A program made the position numbers and the translations under genes. The notes under the pieces were generated by a model. The model was not told the origin of the DNA and searched no databases. It saw only the letters and a list, made by a program, of their open reading frames with translations. Of a stretch of 39,205 bases of DNA, positions 1 through 9,073 are shown in pieces. Position 1 is the first letter of the stretch. Each line of letters starts with the position of its first letter. Origin of the DNA: Candidatus Obscuribacterales bacterium (GTDB lineage Bacteria > Cyanobacteriota > Vampirovibrionia > Obscuribacterales > Obscuribacteraceae); NCBI GenBank assembly GCA_021732565.1, contig JAKFUT010000195.1, positions 1 to 39,205 on the forward strand, given 5' to 3'.

Positions 1-1202
1 GAGTACAACGTGCGCACCAGCGGTGAAGGAATTCCCGACAGTGCATTGTGAAGTTTATCAGCGCTGTAAGTGACATAACCCGAAAAACACTCGTCGCCAC
101 CATCACCGGAAAGTGCCACTGTTACATGCTCACGTGTGAATTCAGCCAGCGAGAAAGTGGGCAGGAAAGAACTATCTGCCAGGGGTTCGCGAGAAGCCCA
201 GAGCAGAGCTCGCATAACAGTATCTATAGACTCGGACAGGAATCGTTCACGGTGATCGGCGCCAAAATGATTAGCTACAGATCGCGCTTGCGCAGACTCA
301 TCGAAGGAACTCTCCCGAAAGCCGATGCAAAAGGTTTTTACCGTATCCGGTGGTGCGTTCAGGGTCATGTTAGAAACAACGCAAGATGAATCGATGCCAC
401 CACTGAGAAATGAGCCTAGCGGTACATCGCTCACCATGCAGATCTTAACGGCGTCGGCAAGAAGGGCATTCAACTCCTCTGCCGCTTGCTTTTCTGTTAT
501 TCCATGCCGCTTGTTCCTAAAAGAAGCAGAGTAATCCCAGTATGATCTGGTAACCGGCTGCCTGTCGCGCTCTGCCACCAGATAGCAGCCGGGACGAAGA
601 CGTTTTATACCCTGAACAAGATAATCTTCACCAACGGTGTAATTAATCGCGAGGAACTGCGCCAGAGACGCCGCATTGATACGCGTTCCCACGGCAGGAT
701 GCTTCAAGAGTGCGTTAGGTTCACTCGCCCATAGCAGAGAGCCGTCAGGAAGCGTGTAATAAAAGAGTGGCTTCTCTCCAGCTCGATCACGAGCCACAAA
801 CAATCTCTCACGCACCGTGTCCCAAATGGCAAAGGCAAACATTCCGTTGAATTGCTTAACACAATCCACGCCAAAAGCCTTGTAAGCCTCCAGAACCACT
901 TCCGTATCGCCTTTGGTCTGAAACTGAACACCCTGCTTCTCCAACCTCAAACGGATTTCCTGAAAGTTGTAGATTTCTCCGTTGAAAGCAATCCAAAATT
1001 TGCCCGATGTATCAGAGAGAGGCTGATTGTTAGCGACAGAAGTGTCAATGATGGATAAGCGGCGATGTCCCAGCCCGGCCGGGCCGATCACCTGAACCCC
1101 GTGAGCATCCGGTCCACGATGTGCAATCTCGCGAGTCATTGCTTCAAGATAGTCAACCCGCAGGGGCTCGTTCCAACTCAACCACCCGGCGATTCCGCAC
1201 AT
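1..1202 (-). CDS. asnB: Asparagine synthase (glutamine-hydrolysing), C-terminus off the left edge
   Basis: The reverse strand reads open from an ATG at 1202 to the window edge, giving 400 visible codons of a family usually about 600-650 aa. It starts MCGIAGW, so Cys2 is the expected nucleophile of the class-II glutaminase domain. This is followed by AHRGPDA, HRRLSIID, FNGEIYN and MFAFAIWD, all typical of the N-terminal amidotransferase half. The synthetase half begins with the ATP-pyrophosphatase loop LSGGIDSS and later ALSGDGGDE. A strong ribosome binding site (AGGAGG, 8 nt before ATG) fixes the start. The enzyme transfers glutamine amide nitrogen to aspartate using ATP. AsnB paralogues are often found in O-antigen/exopolysaccharide clusters, and the neighbouring YfhO, RfbG-like and RfbC-like genes suggest that setting here. 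The acceptor could be another carboxylate; this cannot be judged from sequence. Confidence 0.95.
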   Translation of the reverse strand, partial: MCGIAGWLSWNEPLRVDYLEAMTREIAHRGPDAHGVQVIGPAGLGHRRLSIIDTSVANNQPLSDTSGKFWIAFNGEIYNFQEIRLRLEKQGVQFQTKGDTEVVLEAYKAFGVDCVKQFNGMFAFAIWDTVRERLFVARDRAGEKPLFYYTLPDGSLLWASEPNALLKHPAVGTRINAASLAQFLAINYTVGEDYLVQGIKRLRPGCYLVAERDRQPVTRSYWDYSASFRNKRHGITEKQAAEELNALLADAVKICMVSDVPLGSFLSGGIDSSCVVSNMTLNAPPDTVKTFCIGFRESSFDESAQARSVANHFGADHRERFLSESIDTVMRALLWASREPLADSSFLPTFSLAEFTREHVTVALSGDGGDECFSGYVTYSADKLHNALSGIPSPLVRTLY

Positions 1203-1239
1203 TTAGGCTTCCTCCTGTCAACGACGCGCGTGAGCGCAA

Positions 1240-1467
1240 CTAGATTTCAACATCTAATCCTGAGTGACGAATGAGTCTAAGCTCATATCTGTTGATTACG
1301 GCACATTCATAAGATGGCATTTGCAATGAATCGAATCGGCGGGAAATTTCGTTCATAACTGCAAACCCTGCCATAGCCAATGCCGAAGGTCGAGCACCCG
1401 ATACATTAGAAATTGCGTAATCAGCTACGCTTACGCAAGTGAGAATCCTTTTAAAAAGGTTAAGCAC
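1240..1467 (-). CDS. Possible small ORF between the YfhO gene and asnB
   Basis: A GTG-started 75-aa frame overlaps the last 8 nt of the upstream membrane-protein gene and ends 38 nt before the asnB start. The overlap would fit translational coupling, but there is only a weak AAGAAG ahead of the GTG. The product has no recognisable motif and an ordinary mixed composition. It may be spurious, in which case 1203-1459 is a plain intergenic gap carrying the asnB ribosome binding site. Confidence 0.22.
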   Translation of the reverse strand: MLNLFKRILTCVSVADYAISNVSGARPSALAMAGFAVMNEISRRFDSLQMPSYECAVINRYELRLIRHSGLDVEI

Positions 1468-4400
1468 GATTCTTCTTTGCCAGCTTCTTGACTTGAAGCA
1501 ATGCTAGCAGCGAAATGCCAAGCAGGCAAATTATGGATGCGCAAACTCCCAGAACGAAGGTTAACGGAGCAAAGACAAATCGCACGGTGTGGGTGCCCCG
1601 TTCTAATTCAACTCCACGAAACAAATAGTTAGCTGCGTAAACCGGCACCTCCTTGTCGTCCACCGTGCAGCGCCATCCCGGGTAGAAGAGATCCGTCAGA
1701 ACGAGGTATGAACGCCGACCACAGTCCGCCCATACAATCACGGTGTTACTGTCAGGTCGCTCCATCGACAATTGCCGGATTGAGTCTGGTAAACCGCCAC
1801 CACCGGCCTCCGCCAGCGTCCCTCGCGAGGCTGCCGGTATGTGTGCAACTTGGAAGCCAGCTCCCGTTGAGCGTTTCCCGGCTCCGTCCATCTCGACCAC
1901 ACGCCAGCCCGCAGCGCGATCACCGGTTGGTGATTTTATCGCAGCGACAGTGGGACTTCCTTGAAGGATCGCCTGTTCGTTCCCGAGCGCATCATTGTGG
2001 CGCACAGTACTACTATCATGTGCGGCGCAATTGTCCATGGAATTGGCCTTGATTGACACCACGCTGCCCGGTTTGCCGAGCTCGGCTGGCATACGGCCCC
2101 CTCCTGAATCGCCTTGCTTGCTCGACCGAGTCAAATTCGGTGATGGCTGGCCATTCGGCACGGAGGAAAAACTTGATGACGCATTTGAAGGAATTTCGAT
2201 ACAAGCGGCGCGCCAAGGATCTCTCCCGCTCTTAACAAACTGAAGACTCTCATTTTCATTGCTCGTGAGTATCGCGTTTTCAGCATCTACTAGATACGCC
2301 CGGGGCACAGCCCGAGTATTCTCGTAAACACGAATACCCTCCGCGCTTTCGCTAACCAGGCGATAATGCCTGGAGAAGAACATTTGATCCTGTGCTGACG
2401 GCCTGCCTCCCAAGGCGAGTGTTAACGCTGTTCGATCAAACGAACACAAAATTAGGGTCTTATCTTGCATTGCAAATGAACGACTTCCATCCGTCATGCT
2501 CAAACCGGTCCAGGAGTCTATAACACGCACACCGAGCGCCAGTTTCCTCATCGTGCCGGCGATGGACAACGGAACCGGCACGTGAACCGATTCGACAACG
2601 TTCGAAATTGCATATGGATCGCCAGATATGAGATGCTGCGGACACATCCTCAATTCCTTGCCCGAAACAGCATCTATGACAACGAATTGCAGCGCATATC
2701 GGTTAACTACCTGACCTTGCACTTGCAGACTCAGGTGTCCGTCGATTTGCGAGTTGATGCCATCAAAGCTGAGATCGAACGAACAAAGCCGCACCCCTTT
2801 AGCCAGCCGCCTGGCCGGTAACTGTGATTGCTGATGGTTGGCGAGATTGCCCTCATTCAAAGCCAGACGCCCCTTCGCGTGCAAGTCTTCTTCAGCGCAA
2901 CTAGCAGTGCGAGTTACCAACCACTTCACAGCAGCAAAATCAAGCGCACTGAGTGGTGTATCGGGCAAATTCAAGAAGTACAAATTATGACTGGTGGCAC
3001 CACATTCGGTGACGAACCTCTTATATCTTGCCGGTACCAGAGGGTTAAAACTGCGGAGATCGCTAACATGATAGTTGCTGTTGGTATTCGCCAGGAAGAA
3101 ATTGGAACCAGTGCCAACAACTCTTTCTCCGGCTTTTGCCGCCTGCTCGAGCACAGCCGGACAAGCCAGAGAATATGTAAGCCGGGATGGCAGAGCATGT
3201 CGCGAGACTAGTCCAATACTGGTCAGATTCAATGCCAGCAATGCCACCGCGAAAACCGCCATTGGCATCTTCGAGAGAAATTGTCGCGCAAACAGTACCA
3301 GAAATCCGCCAGCCGCTGTCCAGGTGACCGCTTGAATCAACGGGCGACTATCTGCAAAAGCCTTTTGAATTAACTCCGGGGTGTCTGAGGCGGTAGCAAA
3401 ATAACTTATAACATAGGGTCCAATACCCACTGCCACTGCAGACAGTATCAGCAGACACCAACCCTTCAACTTAAGCCGGCCGCCGAGTATATTATCCATG
3501 CCCGCTGCAGCAATAATCGCCATCAGCATAAGCAGCTCCGGAACACCATAGAGCGTTGCTATATACGAGAGAGGCTTCATTGATAATAGCGGCAGAAGAA
3601 ATCCCGGAGGAATTGTAAGCGCTGCACAAATTACCGCTGTTATTAGCACTGAAATCGGCGGTCGTCCGCTCCGCATAAAGCCAAACGGTAGCAGCAGTAA
3701 TGCAACGGCTCCGGGGAAATAAGATTCCGCCCCTTGTGCAGCATAAAATGACGAGACAAATTGACTAAAGGAAATGAACGAAGCGCTACTGGCAGCCTCC
3801 TTGTAGAAGAATGCATGCTTCATAAATTCGCAAAATGAAAAAATCAAAGGAGCAGTGAAGCAAACCGCGATCAGAGCTACGGAGGAAAGAACTGCAAGTG
3901 CGTTGCGACAACGAACTGAAATTAATTGGGCACTAGCGGGCCCGGGTTCGGCAGCTGAGCGTTCACCGGTAGCGACCAGCGCAGGAGCCGTCATTGAACA
4001 AACCGCGAAAATCGCCGCATACATCACCGCGAAAAACGCCGGCTCAGGATGAGAACAGTATGCTGTTGCCGAGGACAGAAGTCCGCAAGCAACAATTCTG
4101 CCCAGCCCCGGTTTTCGCGCCATCCATCCAAAAAATAGAAAAAGCCACGGGTAAAAACACTCAGCGCCGCTTAAATCAATCTGTCCCAAATTTCGCGCCG
4201 AGAGCGAATAAGCCAGTGCAGCAAAAGCAGACGCCACTAAAGACAGTCGCAGAAAGCGCGAAAAGAAATAAACTCCCAGAGCACCGAGAAAAATTTCCAG
4301 CACCAGCCCGGCATTGTAAGTCTGCGGTGTGGAAAAGAGTCCTGCAACATGTGCGATGGAGAAAATGAACGATTGAGGATCACCAACCATCGGATAACCA

Positions 4401-4777
4401 CAACCGATGTAGGGGTTCCACAGAGGGACAACGCCTCGAGACCAGCATTCATGAGCAAAATGCCCCAGCGGAAAGAATATAAGAACCCCGCTGGGATCGC
4501 AAGGAATCGGTATTATTGGCTGGGTGAGAGTTGGATTATGTAGAGCATCCAGGCTTCGTAGTAAATCGAGCTTAGCGATTGGCTTTCCGAGAAAGACTGT
4601 GCGGTAAAAGAATCCACACAAAATAGCTATTACAAACGCTGCACCGCCGAATTGCGTAAATAAAGCTGCCCGGCCGCGCTGGCACGCTGAAGACTGGTGA
4701 TTATCTCCTTCTAGCGACAACTTACCGCCTTGTGCCAAATCCTGCCTGGTATCCTCAGTGATGCATTCACGAGCCAT
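1460..4777 (-). CDS. YfhO-family polytopic membrane protein (glycan-modification type)
   Basis: A protein of 1105 aa. An N-terminal hydrophobic segment near residues 38-60 is followed by a run of about ten more membrane segments to about residue 520. A long extracytoplasmic region follows, and a last membrane segment lies close to the C-terminus, which ends in a Lys-rich tail. Just before that segment is the family signature of YfhO proteins: a LFYPGWRCTVDD motif, then a short beta-rich stretch ending in HTVRFVF. YfhO-type proteins resemble GT-C glycosyltransferases and are linked to glycosylation of lipoteichoic acid or other surface polymers; the substrate here is unknown. The gene starts 7 nt after the dehydratase stop codon, so the two are probably co-transcribed, with asnB downstream. 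The region around residues 880-1000 is low-complexity (Ser/Gly/Asn-rich) and probably a flexible linker. Confidence 0.85.
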   Translation of the reverse strand: MARECITEDTRQDLAQGGKLSLEGDNHQSSACQRGRAALFTQFGGAAFVIAILCGFFYRTVFLGKPIAKLDLLRSLDALHNPTLTQPIIPIPCDPSGVLIFFPLGHFAHECWSRGVVPLWNPYIGCGYPMVGDPQSFIFSIAHVAGLFSTPQTYNAGLVLEIFLGALGVYFFSRFLRLSLVASAFAALAYSLSARNLGQIDLSGAECFYPWLFLFFGWMARKPGLGRIVACGLLSSATAYCSHPEPAFFAVMYAAIFAVCSMTAPALVATGERSAAEPGPASAQLISVRCRNALAVLSSVALIAVCFTAPLIFSFCEFMKHAFFYKEAASSASFISFSQFVSSFYAAQGAESYFPGAVALLLLPFGFMRSGRPPISVLITAVICAALTIPPGFLLPLLSMKPLSYIATLYGVPELLMLMAIIAAAGMDNILGGRLKLKGWCLLILSAVAVGIGPYVISYFATASDTPELIQKAFADSRPLIQAVTWTAAGGFLVLFARQFLSKMPMAVFAVALLALNLTSIGLVSRHALPSRLTYSLACPAVLEQAAKAGERVVGTGSNFFLANTNSNYHVSDLRSFNPLVPARYKRFVTECGATSHNLYFLNLPDTPLSALDFAAVKWLVTRTASCAEEDLHAKGRLALNEGNLANHQQSQLPARRLAKGVRLCSFDLSFDGINSQIDGHLSLQVQGQVVNRYALQFVVIDAVSGKELRMCPQHLISGDPYAISNVVESVHVPVPLSIAGTMRKLALGVRVIDSWTGLSMTDGSRSFAMQDKTLILCSFDRTALTLALGGRPSAQDQMFFSRHYRLVSESAEGIRVYENTRAVPRAYLVDAENAILTSNENESLQFVKSGRDPWRAACIEIPSNASSSFSSVPNGQPSPNLTRSSKQGDSGGGRMPAELGKPGSVVSIKANSMDNCAAHDSSTVRHNDALGNEQAILQGSPTVAAIKSPTGDRAAGWRVVEMDGAGKRSTGAGFQVAHIPAASRGTLAEAGGGGLPDSIRQLSMERPDSNTVIVWADCGRRSYLVLTDLFYPGWRCTVDDKEVPVYAANYLFRGVELERGTHTVRFVFAPLTFVLGVCASIICLLGISLLALLQVKKLAKKNRA

Positions 4778-4784
4778 AGCCTTG

Positions 4785-5792
4785 CTATCCGCTCAGTGAT
4801 CCGGACATAACCTGCGTTTCAGCCATGAAATAATTACGATACCAATCAATCGTACGATCCATTGCTTGTTCCACGGAAAAGCGTGGTTCCCATCCGAGCA
4901 ACTGACGCGCTTTTTCGCTGCACAGATATTGATCTTTGATTTCGTTCTTCGCCTGTGAAAGAACCTGCGGCTCCAGGTCCGTGTTCATCCGAGCAAGCAC
5001 CAGATTAACTAGATCAACCACGTTCATGGGAGATTCTGTCGAGAAGTTGAACGCCTCCCCGTAGAGCTCTTCCTTTTCCGCCAGCTTTTCCGCCAATAGA
5101 ATACAGGCAGCAGCGCCGTCTTCCACATATATGTAATCGCGTACAAAAGTGCCGTCAGAACGAATTACGGGTCGCTGTCCACGAATTACAGAACGAATAG
5201 TTCCCGGTATAATGCGATTCCAATTGAGATCACCACCCCCAAAGAAGTTGCCACATCTGGTGATCGCGACGGGCAGGCCGTAGGTATGAGCGAAAGAATG
5301 CGCAATTAAATCTGCGCAAGATTTACTCACATCATAGGGGTGAGTTCCCTGTAGCGGCATCTTCTCGTCATAAGGCAAAACGGGCTGATCACCGTAAGCC
5401 TTGTCCGATGAAGCTGTGACAATCTGTTTTACAAACGGAACACGCCGGCAGGCCTCTAAAAGAATCCAAGTTCCTCTGATATTGGCCTCAAATGTTGAAA
5501 GCGGACTGGCATTGGCAATTGTTACGATAGTTTGAGCGGCGAGGTTGAATACGGTTTGAACCTCATATTCTGCTAAGGTTCGCTCTAACAGGGGCATGTC
5601 GCACAAATCGCCTCGAACAACACGACAACGTTCCATTGCGCCACCGCGAACCAGCTCTGACTGCGGAACCCAGTCTCGAATGAGGCAAATTACTTCGGCG
5701 CCCCGATCGAGGAGTTGCTTCACCAACCATGAGCCGAGAAGCCCGGTCGCTCCTGTAACTAGAACCCGCCGGTCAGTCCAAAATTCGTTCAT
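4785..5792 (-). CDS. NAD-dependent sugar-nucleotide 4,6-dehydratase, CDP-glucose dehydratase-like (extended SDR)
   Basis: A protein of 335 aa, a normal length for an extended short-chain dehydrogenase. The Rossmann motif GATGLLGSW is at about residues 14-22, and the active site is TASSDKAYG plus YDVSK (Tyr153, Lys157). The [12 protein letters not shown] and [16 protein letters not shown] stretches are close to RfbG-type CDP-glucose 4,6-dehydratases, although GDP-mannose dehydratases share part of this. The enzyme would oxidise C4 and eliminate water at C5-C6 of a nucleotide hexose to give the 4-keto-6-deoxy sugar. AAGGTG lies about 7 nt before the ATG. It heads the minus-strand run of dehydratase, YfhO and asnB, and is divergent from the 3,5-epimerase gene, which would act on a 4-keto product. 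The exact nucleotide (CDP, GDP or dTDP) is not certain. Confidence 0.88.
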   Translation of the reverse strand: MNEFWTDRRVLVTGATGLLGSWLVKQLLDRGAEVICLIRDWVPQSELVRGGAMERCRVVRGDLCDMPLLERTLAEYEVQTVFNLAAQTIVTIANASPLSTFEANIRGTWILLEACRRVPFVKQIVTASSDKAYGDQPVLPYDEKMPLQGTHPYDVSKSCADLIAHSFAHTYGLPVAITRCGNFFGGGDLNWNRIIPGTIRSVIRGQRPVIRSDGTFVRDYIYVEDGAAACILLAEKLAEKEELYGEAFNFSTESPMNVVDLVNLVLARMNTDLEPQVLSQAKNEIKDQYLCSEKARQLLGWEPRFSVEQAMDRTIDWYRNYFMAETQVMSGSLSG

Positions 5793-5923
5793 GTGAGCAC
5801 CTTAATTCGGAGAAGCATTTTTCCGCCGATTTAAGCAGTTTTAAACCACATCGGCTGCGTTTCTGCGTTTGAACGCCTTAGACTACCATCAAAGTGCGTT
5901 TTTTTCATCGACAGGCGGTGCTC
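5793..5923. promoter_or_regulatory. Divergent intergenic region between the sugar-nucleotide genes
   Basis: These 131 bp separate the dehydratase (leftward) from the 3,5-epimerase (rightward) and must hold promoters for both. I see no convincing -35/-10 pair. An in-frame GTG at 5894 could extend the epimerase by 10 residues, but the ATG at 5924 has AGGCGG in front of it and gives the usual family N-terminus. Confidence 0.4.
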
Positions 5924-6490
5924 ATGCTGTTCACGAAAACATCTCTGGAAGGCTCGTTCCTCATTCAAGCGGAGCGCATCGAAGACAATCGGGGCTACTT
6001 CAGCACCACTTTCGCCGTGCCCGATTTCGAGGCACATGGTCTTAGCACACGAGTGTTGCAAACCAGCACTTCCTTTAATAAGACACAAGGAACAGTGCGA
6101 GGAATGCACCTTCAACTAGCCCCTTACGCTGAAACAAAACTGGTGCGGTGTATTGTCGGCGCAATCCTTGATGTGCTGGTGGACTTGCGGCCGGGTTCGG
6201 CTACCTTCGGAAAATGGGAAGGATTTGAACTTTCGGCGCAAAACATGAACATGCTCTACATTCCCGAAGGCTTTGCCCACGGCTATCAAACGCTCACTGA
6301 TAATGCAGAAGTTGCCTACATGTTGGGTCAAGTCTACAGCCCGGCCCATGCACGCGGATTGCGGCATGACGAACCAGCGGTCGGTATTAAGTGGCCCCTT
6401 GAAGTAACAGTAATTTCCAAAAGAGATGCAGAGCTGCCAGGCTTAGAAGAACTCACTAAAGAACTTGCCACTTCCCTTAGTCGGGTCTAA
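5924..6490 (+). CDS. rfbC: dTDP-4-dehydrorhamnose 3,5-epimerase-like protein (cupin fold)
   Basis: From the ATG at 5924 the product is 188 aa, the normal size of RfbC/RmlC. The family motifs appear in order: SLEGSFLIQAERIEDNRGYF, TVRGMHLQ with the catalytic His62, Lys72, the ILDVLVDLR strand, YIPEGFAHGYQTL, Tyr132 in AEVAYMLG, and a C-terminal IKWPL. Enzymes of this family epimerise C3 and/or C5 of 4-keto-6-deoxy nucleotide sugars. Related CDP-sugar clusters pair an RfbG-type dehydratase with an RfbC-like epimerase, the pair seen here divergently. The sequence following the catalytic Tyr (YMLGQVYSP) departs somewhat from textbook RmlC, so it may be a relative acting on another nucleotide sugar. 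Confidence 0.88.
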   Translation: MLFTKTSLEGSFLIQAERIEDNRGYFSTTFAVPDFEAHGLSTRVLQTSTSFNKTQGTVRGMHLQLAPYAETKLVRCIVGAILDVLVDLRPGSATFGKWEGFELSAQNMNMLYIPEGFAHGYQTLTDNAEVAYMLGQVYSPAHARGLRHDEPAVGIKWPLEVTVISKRDAELPGLEELTKELATSLSRV

Positions 6491-6693
6491 TCGAAGCAAA
6501 TTGAGTGGGGACAAACCGAATGGCTAGAGCGGACGCGACGAGCAGAACGCAGACGGCGATGGCGTGATGACGCAGCGGCCGGAGAGGCAGAGAGCTCGTA
6601 AAGTTCTTTCTTCAACCGGTTGCAATCGCCCGACCGAAGGAACAAGTCACCGTAAGTCCAGATATTCTAAATTGGACTATTTTGGAGCGTCAA

Positions 6694-6731
6694 AGTATTC
6701 CAATTTGGCATGAAATTCCACGTGGAATACT
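6694..6731. repeat. Nested inverted repeat, possible operator
   Basis: Two symmetrical elements overlap. Outer arms AGTATTCCA (6694-6702) and TGGAATACT (6723-6731) match perfectly over 9 bp. Inside the right half is the 12-bp perfect palindrome TTCCACGTGGAA (6716-6727). No U-rich run follows on either side, so a protein-binding site is a better guess than a terminator. It lies far from any confident start codon. Confidence 0.45.
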
Positions 6732-6794
6732 TTTGGACCTCACACCGGTTTATCTTAGTTGCTTTCGCAGGCGCGATTACCTCTCCACAGCTGT

Positions 6795-6850
6795 ATGTCA
6801 CTTGTGCAGCTTGCACTGGTGATAGCGCTAAATAAAATGCGAATAGTTGA
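6795..6850 (+). repeat. Dispersed imperfect ~50-bp repeat, copy 1
   Basis: The core TGTGCAGCTTGCACTG is identical to a second copy in 11582-11639, followed in both by TGATAG, GCT and an A-rich run ending in AGTTG. The core contains the inverted repeat GTGCA-GCT-TGCAC. Neither copy is inside a confident gene. Confidence 0.5.
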
Positions 6851-6916
6851 CGTCCTCAGAGAATCTTCTATTGACGACGACGGTTTTGTTTCTTTAACCG
6901 TAGGAGATTCAGTTGT

Positions 6917-7129
6917 TCAGTTGTCGAATACCGGGGTAGCCTCAGGTGTGCTGTGAGGCCACATGCTGGACTCCATACTCAGAAGCCTGTCCTCACGAAT
7001 GTGGACCACGGCAGGAACAGAGGAGCGAGGCGCATACAGTACCGAACCATTGGCGCTGCGCGAGAGGTAGTTTCCACGCCTTTCGTAGTCACCTTCGTAG
7101 ACCAGGTTGAACATGTCTTGAGCAGTCAT
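6917..7129 (-). CDS. Small hypothetical protein, 70 aa
   Basis: The start is set by a strong AAAGGAG located 6 nt before the ATG at 7129. The product is mixed, with a Tyr/Arg-rich N-terminal half (YEGDYERRGNYLSRS) and no cysteine, membrane segment or known motif. The same frame stays open upstream to about 7300. A longer form from the ATG near 7243 would begin with a hydrophobic, signal-like segment (FLLLGALATVLPAV) followed by Cys residues, so a secreted longer version cannot be excluded. It is isolated, with no gene within 600 bp upstream. Confidence 0.55.
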   Translation of the reverse strand: MTAQDMFNLVYEGDYERRGNYLSRSANGSVLYAPRSSVPAVVHIREDRLLSMESSMWPHSTPEATPVFDN

Positions 7130-7771
7130 ACGAACTCCTTTTGGGAATCGAACAGTGTTTGGATCACAGCAATGACATCGAGTCACCGCGGGAAGGACCG
7201 TCGCCAACGCTCCAAGGAGAAGAAAGCGTGGAGCGAAATGGGACATTTGAAGATGGAGAGCCCCCGGAATTTCGTCGGGTTGACTTGGTATAACAGACAT
7301 GTTGGATACCTGCGGGTATTATTGAATCAAGAGCCCTAAGTGCATTAACTAAAGCCTTCGCCTACTCGATAAGCGGATATATGACGAATTTAGTCACTGG
7401 CGGCTCTATTTTTTTGAACTGGTTAGCGTTTGTACCATATTTAATTAAACTGACCATTAACGTAGGAGGCGCTGCGAATCCGGGGCTGATCGTTACCTGG
7501 TGTACAAGAGATCCGTTGCACGTCTGCTGTGGTGCGAGAACATCCAGTCGCTTCACGGTAGCACGGTAGCTTTCCACATGTTAATCTAGCCGCAATTCCC
7601 CGAAATAGAAGCGGGCGGGACGCCCGCGCTCCCGGGGAGGACTTGCTCCGCTTCCGGGTTCCAGCATTCGCGTACCGACGGACATGAGAACAGGGGCTGC
7701 AATTCCGACTGACCGGACAATTCGATAGCGTAATCTTGCTCAGATTCAACGAAACACGGTTGGCGAAACGG
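7130..7771. other. Long intergenic region
   Basis: The only structure I can support is the GC-rich hairpin at 7609-7654. A leftward 71-codon frame at 7362-7577 (GTG start, no ribosome binding site, ends VIYPLIE) has protein-like composition but nothing recognisable; it may be a gene remnant. Confidence 0.4.
7609..7654. repeat. GC-rich REP-like stem-loop
   Basis: The inner arms GCGGGC and GCCCGC (7611-7627) enclose GGGAC. Outer arms GAAGCGG and CCGCTTC enclose the whole element. GCGGGACGCCCGC-type sequences are common as short interspersed palindromes in many genomes and often give false small ORFs, as they do here on the minus strand. Confidence 0.5.
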
Positions 7772-9007
7772 TTATTGCCACCTTACAGAAGATTTGGAAA
7801 CCTGCGCTTGGTTGCGCCAGTCATTCATTCTAGCTGGCGGATCTTCACCATTGTAAGGGTCGGCATCGGGTTTGGTATGCCTGAGACATTGAGCGCATTC
7901 ATTTCCTCGACCTAATGTCTTGAGCAGATATCCATAGCAGCGATACATAGTGTCGTATGCCTTTGGTCTGATTTGACCCTGGTGTTTCTCAGCGAGCCGC
8001 GCTGCGAGTTGAAAAAACTGCACCGATTCCGTGAGCTTATCTTGTAGGCAATATACGTATGCAAGGTCCGCATAGATATAAAATCCCTGCGCTCCAGCCT
8101 CAGAATCTTTTTCGTAAGCGGTTTTCGCCGTAATGAGATGTTCCAGAGACTGGTTCAAATGAAGCGGATGGTACAGAACACAAGCGATGTCCACATTATA
8201 GAAGATATCGTCTGACGTCCGGAGCGGTTGGTCCCTCATTCTCTTCACAGGGTTGCATTCTTCCAGACGCATTGGCATATTGCACAGGAAAGCCATTCGG
8301 CGAAGTACGTTCTTGCTTTCACTTTCTCTTCCAGCCTTATTCAGCAGAAGAGAGTACTGGAGCAGCGAGCCGATATAGGTATCTCGATTGCTTAGATAGA
8401 TGGCAATTGAACTTTCGTTATCCTTGCCTTCCAACTGCTGGTATAGTTGGCATGCTTTGTCGAACTCGTTAAGGCCAACATAGCACTCAGCTAATTGAGC
8501 CATAACCGTAATTTTCTTTTCAAGATGACTGTCTCCGCGGTCACTTTCATGTTTTAGGGCCGCAAAACTCTGCTCTGCCATCCTAGCCGCTTCTTTCCAT
8601 TGCCCCTTCTGCATTAGTGCTGGCAAAATACTGTAGGATGCCAACGACTGGTATTCTGAGAATTTCGAGTGCTTCTGGTAAATTGCCAGAGCCTGTTGTC
8701 GGTGCTGCAATGATTCCGCATGATTGCTGTCCAGGTTGTTCGCCTGCATCTGGAGACATCGAGCCATCATCAAACTGTCTTTCGCGAAGTTGGCATTAGC
8801 AAAATCGACCAGCTCTTGTAATTCTTCGTGGCCGCGTTTGCGTCTATCAACAACCTGATATGGCTTACCATGAAGCTCCTCTAGTGCTTTTGCCAAACGT
8901 TTTTCGAACTCCAGCTCCTGGCGTGAAGGTTCTGCTAACACGAGCGTATTTATCATCGACAGGCAGACGATGCACAGAAGAAGTAAACAAATTTTCCAAT
9001 TCATCAT
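7772..9007 (-). CDS. Secreted TPR-repeat protein
   Basis: A protein of 411 aa from the ATG at 9007; a GTG two codons upstream is equally possible. The N-terminus is a clear signal peptide (MMNWKICLLLLCIVCLSM followed by small residues to about residue 25), so the protein acts outside the cytoplasm. The rest is alpha-helical and TPR-like: paired helices with the A-x-x-Y-x-x-L spacing, for example at about residues 125-150 (QKGQWKEAARMAEQSF), 170-195 and 320-345. No catalytic motif is seen. Such proteins usually serve as protein-protein scaffolds. It is transcribed alone, pointing away from the LRR gene. Confidence 0.75.
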   Translation of the reverse strand: MMNWKICLLLLCIVCLSMINTLVLAEPSRQELEFEKRLAKALEELHGKPYQVVDRRKRGHEELQELVDFANANFAKDSLMMARCLQMQANNLDSNHAESLQHRQQALAIYQKHSKFSEYQSLASYSILPALMQKGQWKEAARMAEQSFAALKHESDRGDSHLEKKITVMAQLAECYVGLNEFDKACQLYQQLEGKDNESSIAIYLSNRDTYIGSLLQYSLLLNKAGRESESKNVLRRMAFLCNMPMRLEECNPVKRMRDQPLRTSDDIFYNVDIACVLYHPLHLNQSLEHLITAKTAYEKDSEAGAQGFYIYADLAYVYCLQDKLTESVQFFQLAARLAEKHQGQIRPKAYDTMYRCYGYLLKTLGRGNECAQCLRHTKPDADPYNGEDPPARMNDWRNQAQVSKSSVRWQ

Positions 9008-9073
9008 ATTCACCGCTGAGAACCAGCTGACCGTCGATAGGTTATTCCGCTAGTGTAGTGTTGTCGCTCGATT

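Larger units (their letters stand above)
6491..6916. other. Gene-poor stretch with inverted repeats and one copy of a dispersed repeat
   Basis: No supported gene lies here. It contains the nested inverted repeat at 6694-6731 and a copy of a ~50-bp repeat beginning at 6795. A 39-aa plus-strand frame (6837-6956) reads cleanly but has no ribosome binding site and overlaps the end of the opposite-strand gene. Confidence 0.5.

Noticed and set aside
48..1058. Several plus- and minus-strand open frames across 48-1058
   Set aside because: They are all shadows of the asnB reading frame, which runs open from 1202 to the edge with full family motifs.
1708..4543. Many open frames on both strands inside 1708-4543
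   Set aside because: They lie within the YfhO-family gene, whose single long frame and membrane pattern explain the region.
6837..6956. 39-aa plus-strand frame reading MRIVDVLRESSIDDDGF
   Set aside because: No ribosome binding site, overlaps the end of the better-supported minus-strand gene, and lies just after a dispersed repeat.
7441..7749. 102-aa minus-strand frame with GARASRPL
   Set aside because: This peptide is the usual false translation of GCGGGACGCCCGC-type palindromes; the frame has no start signal.
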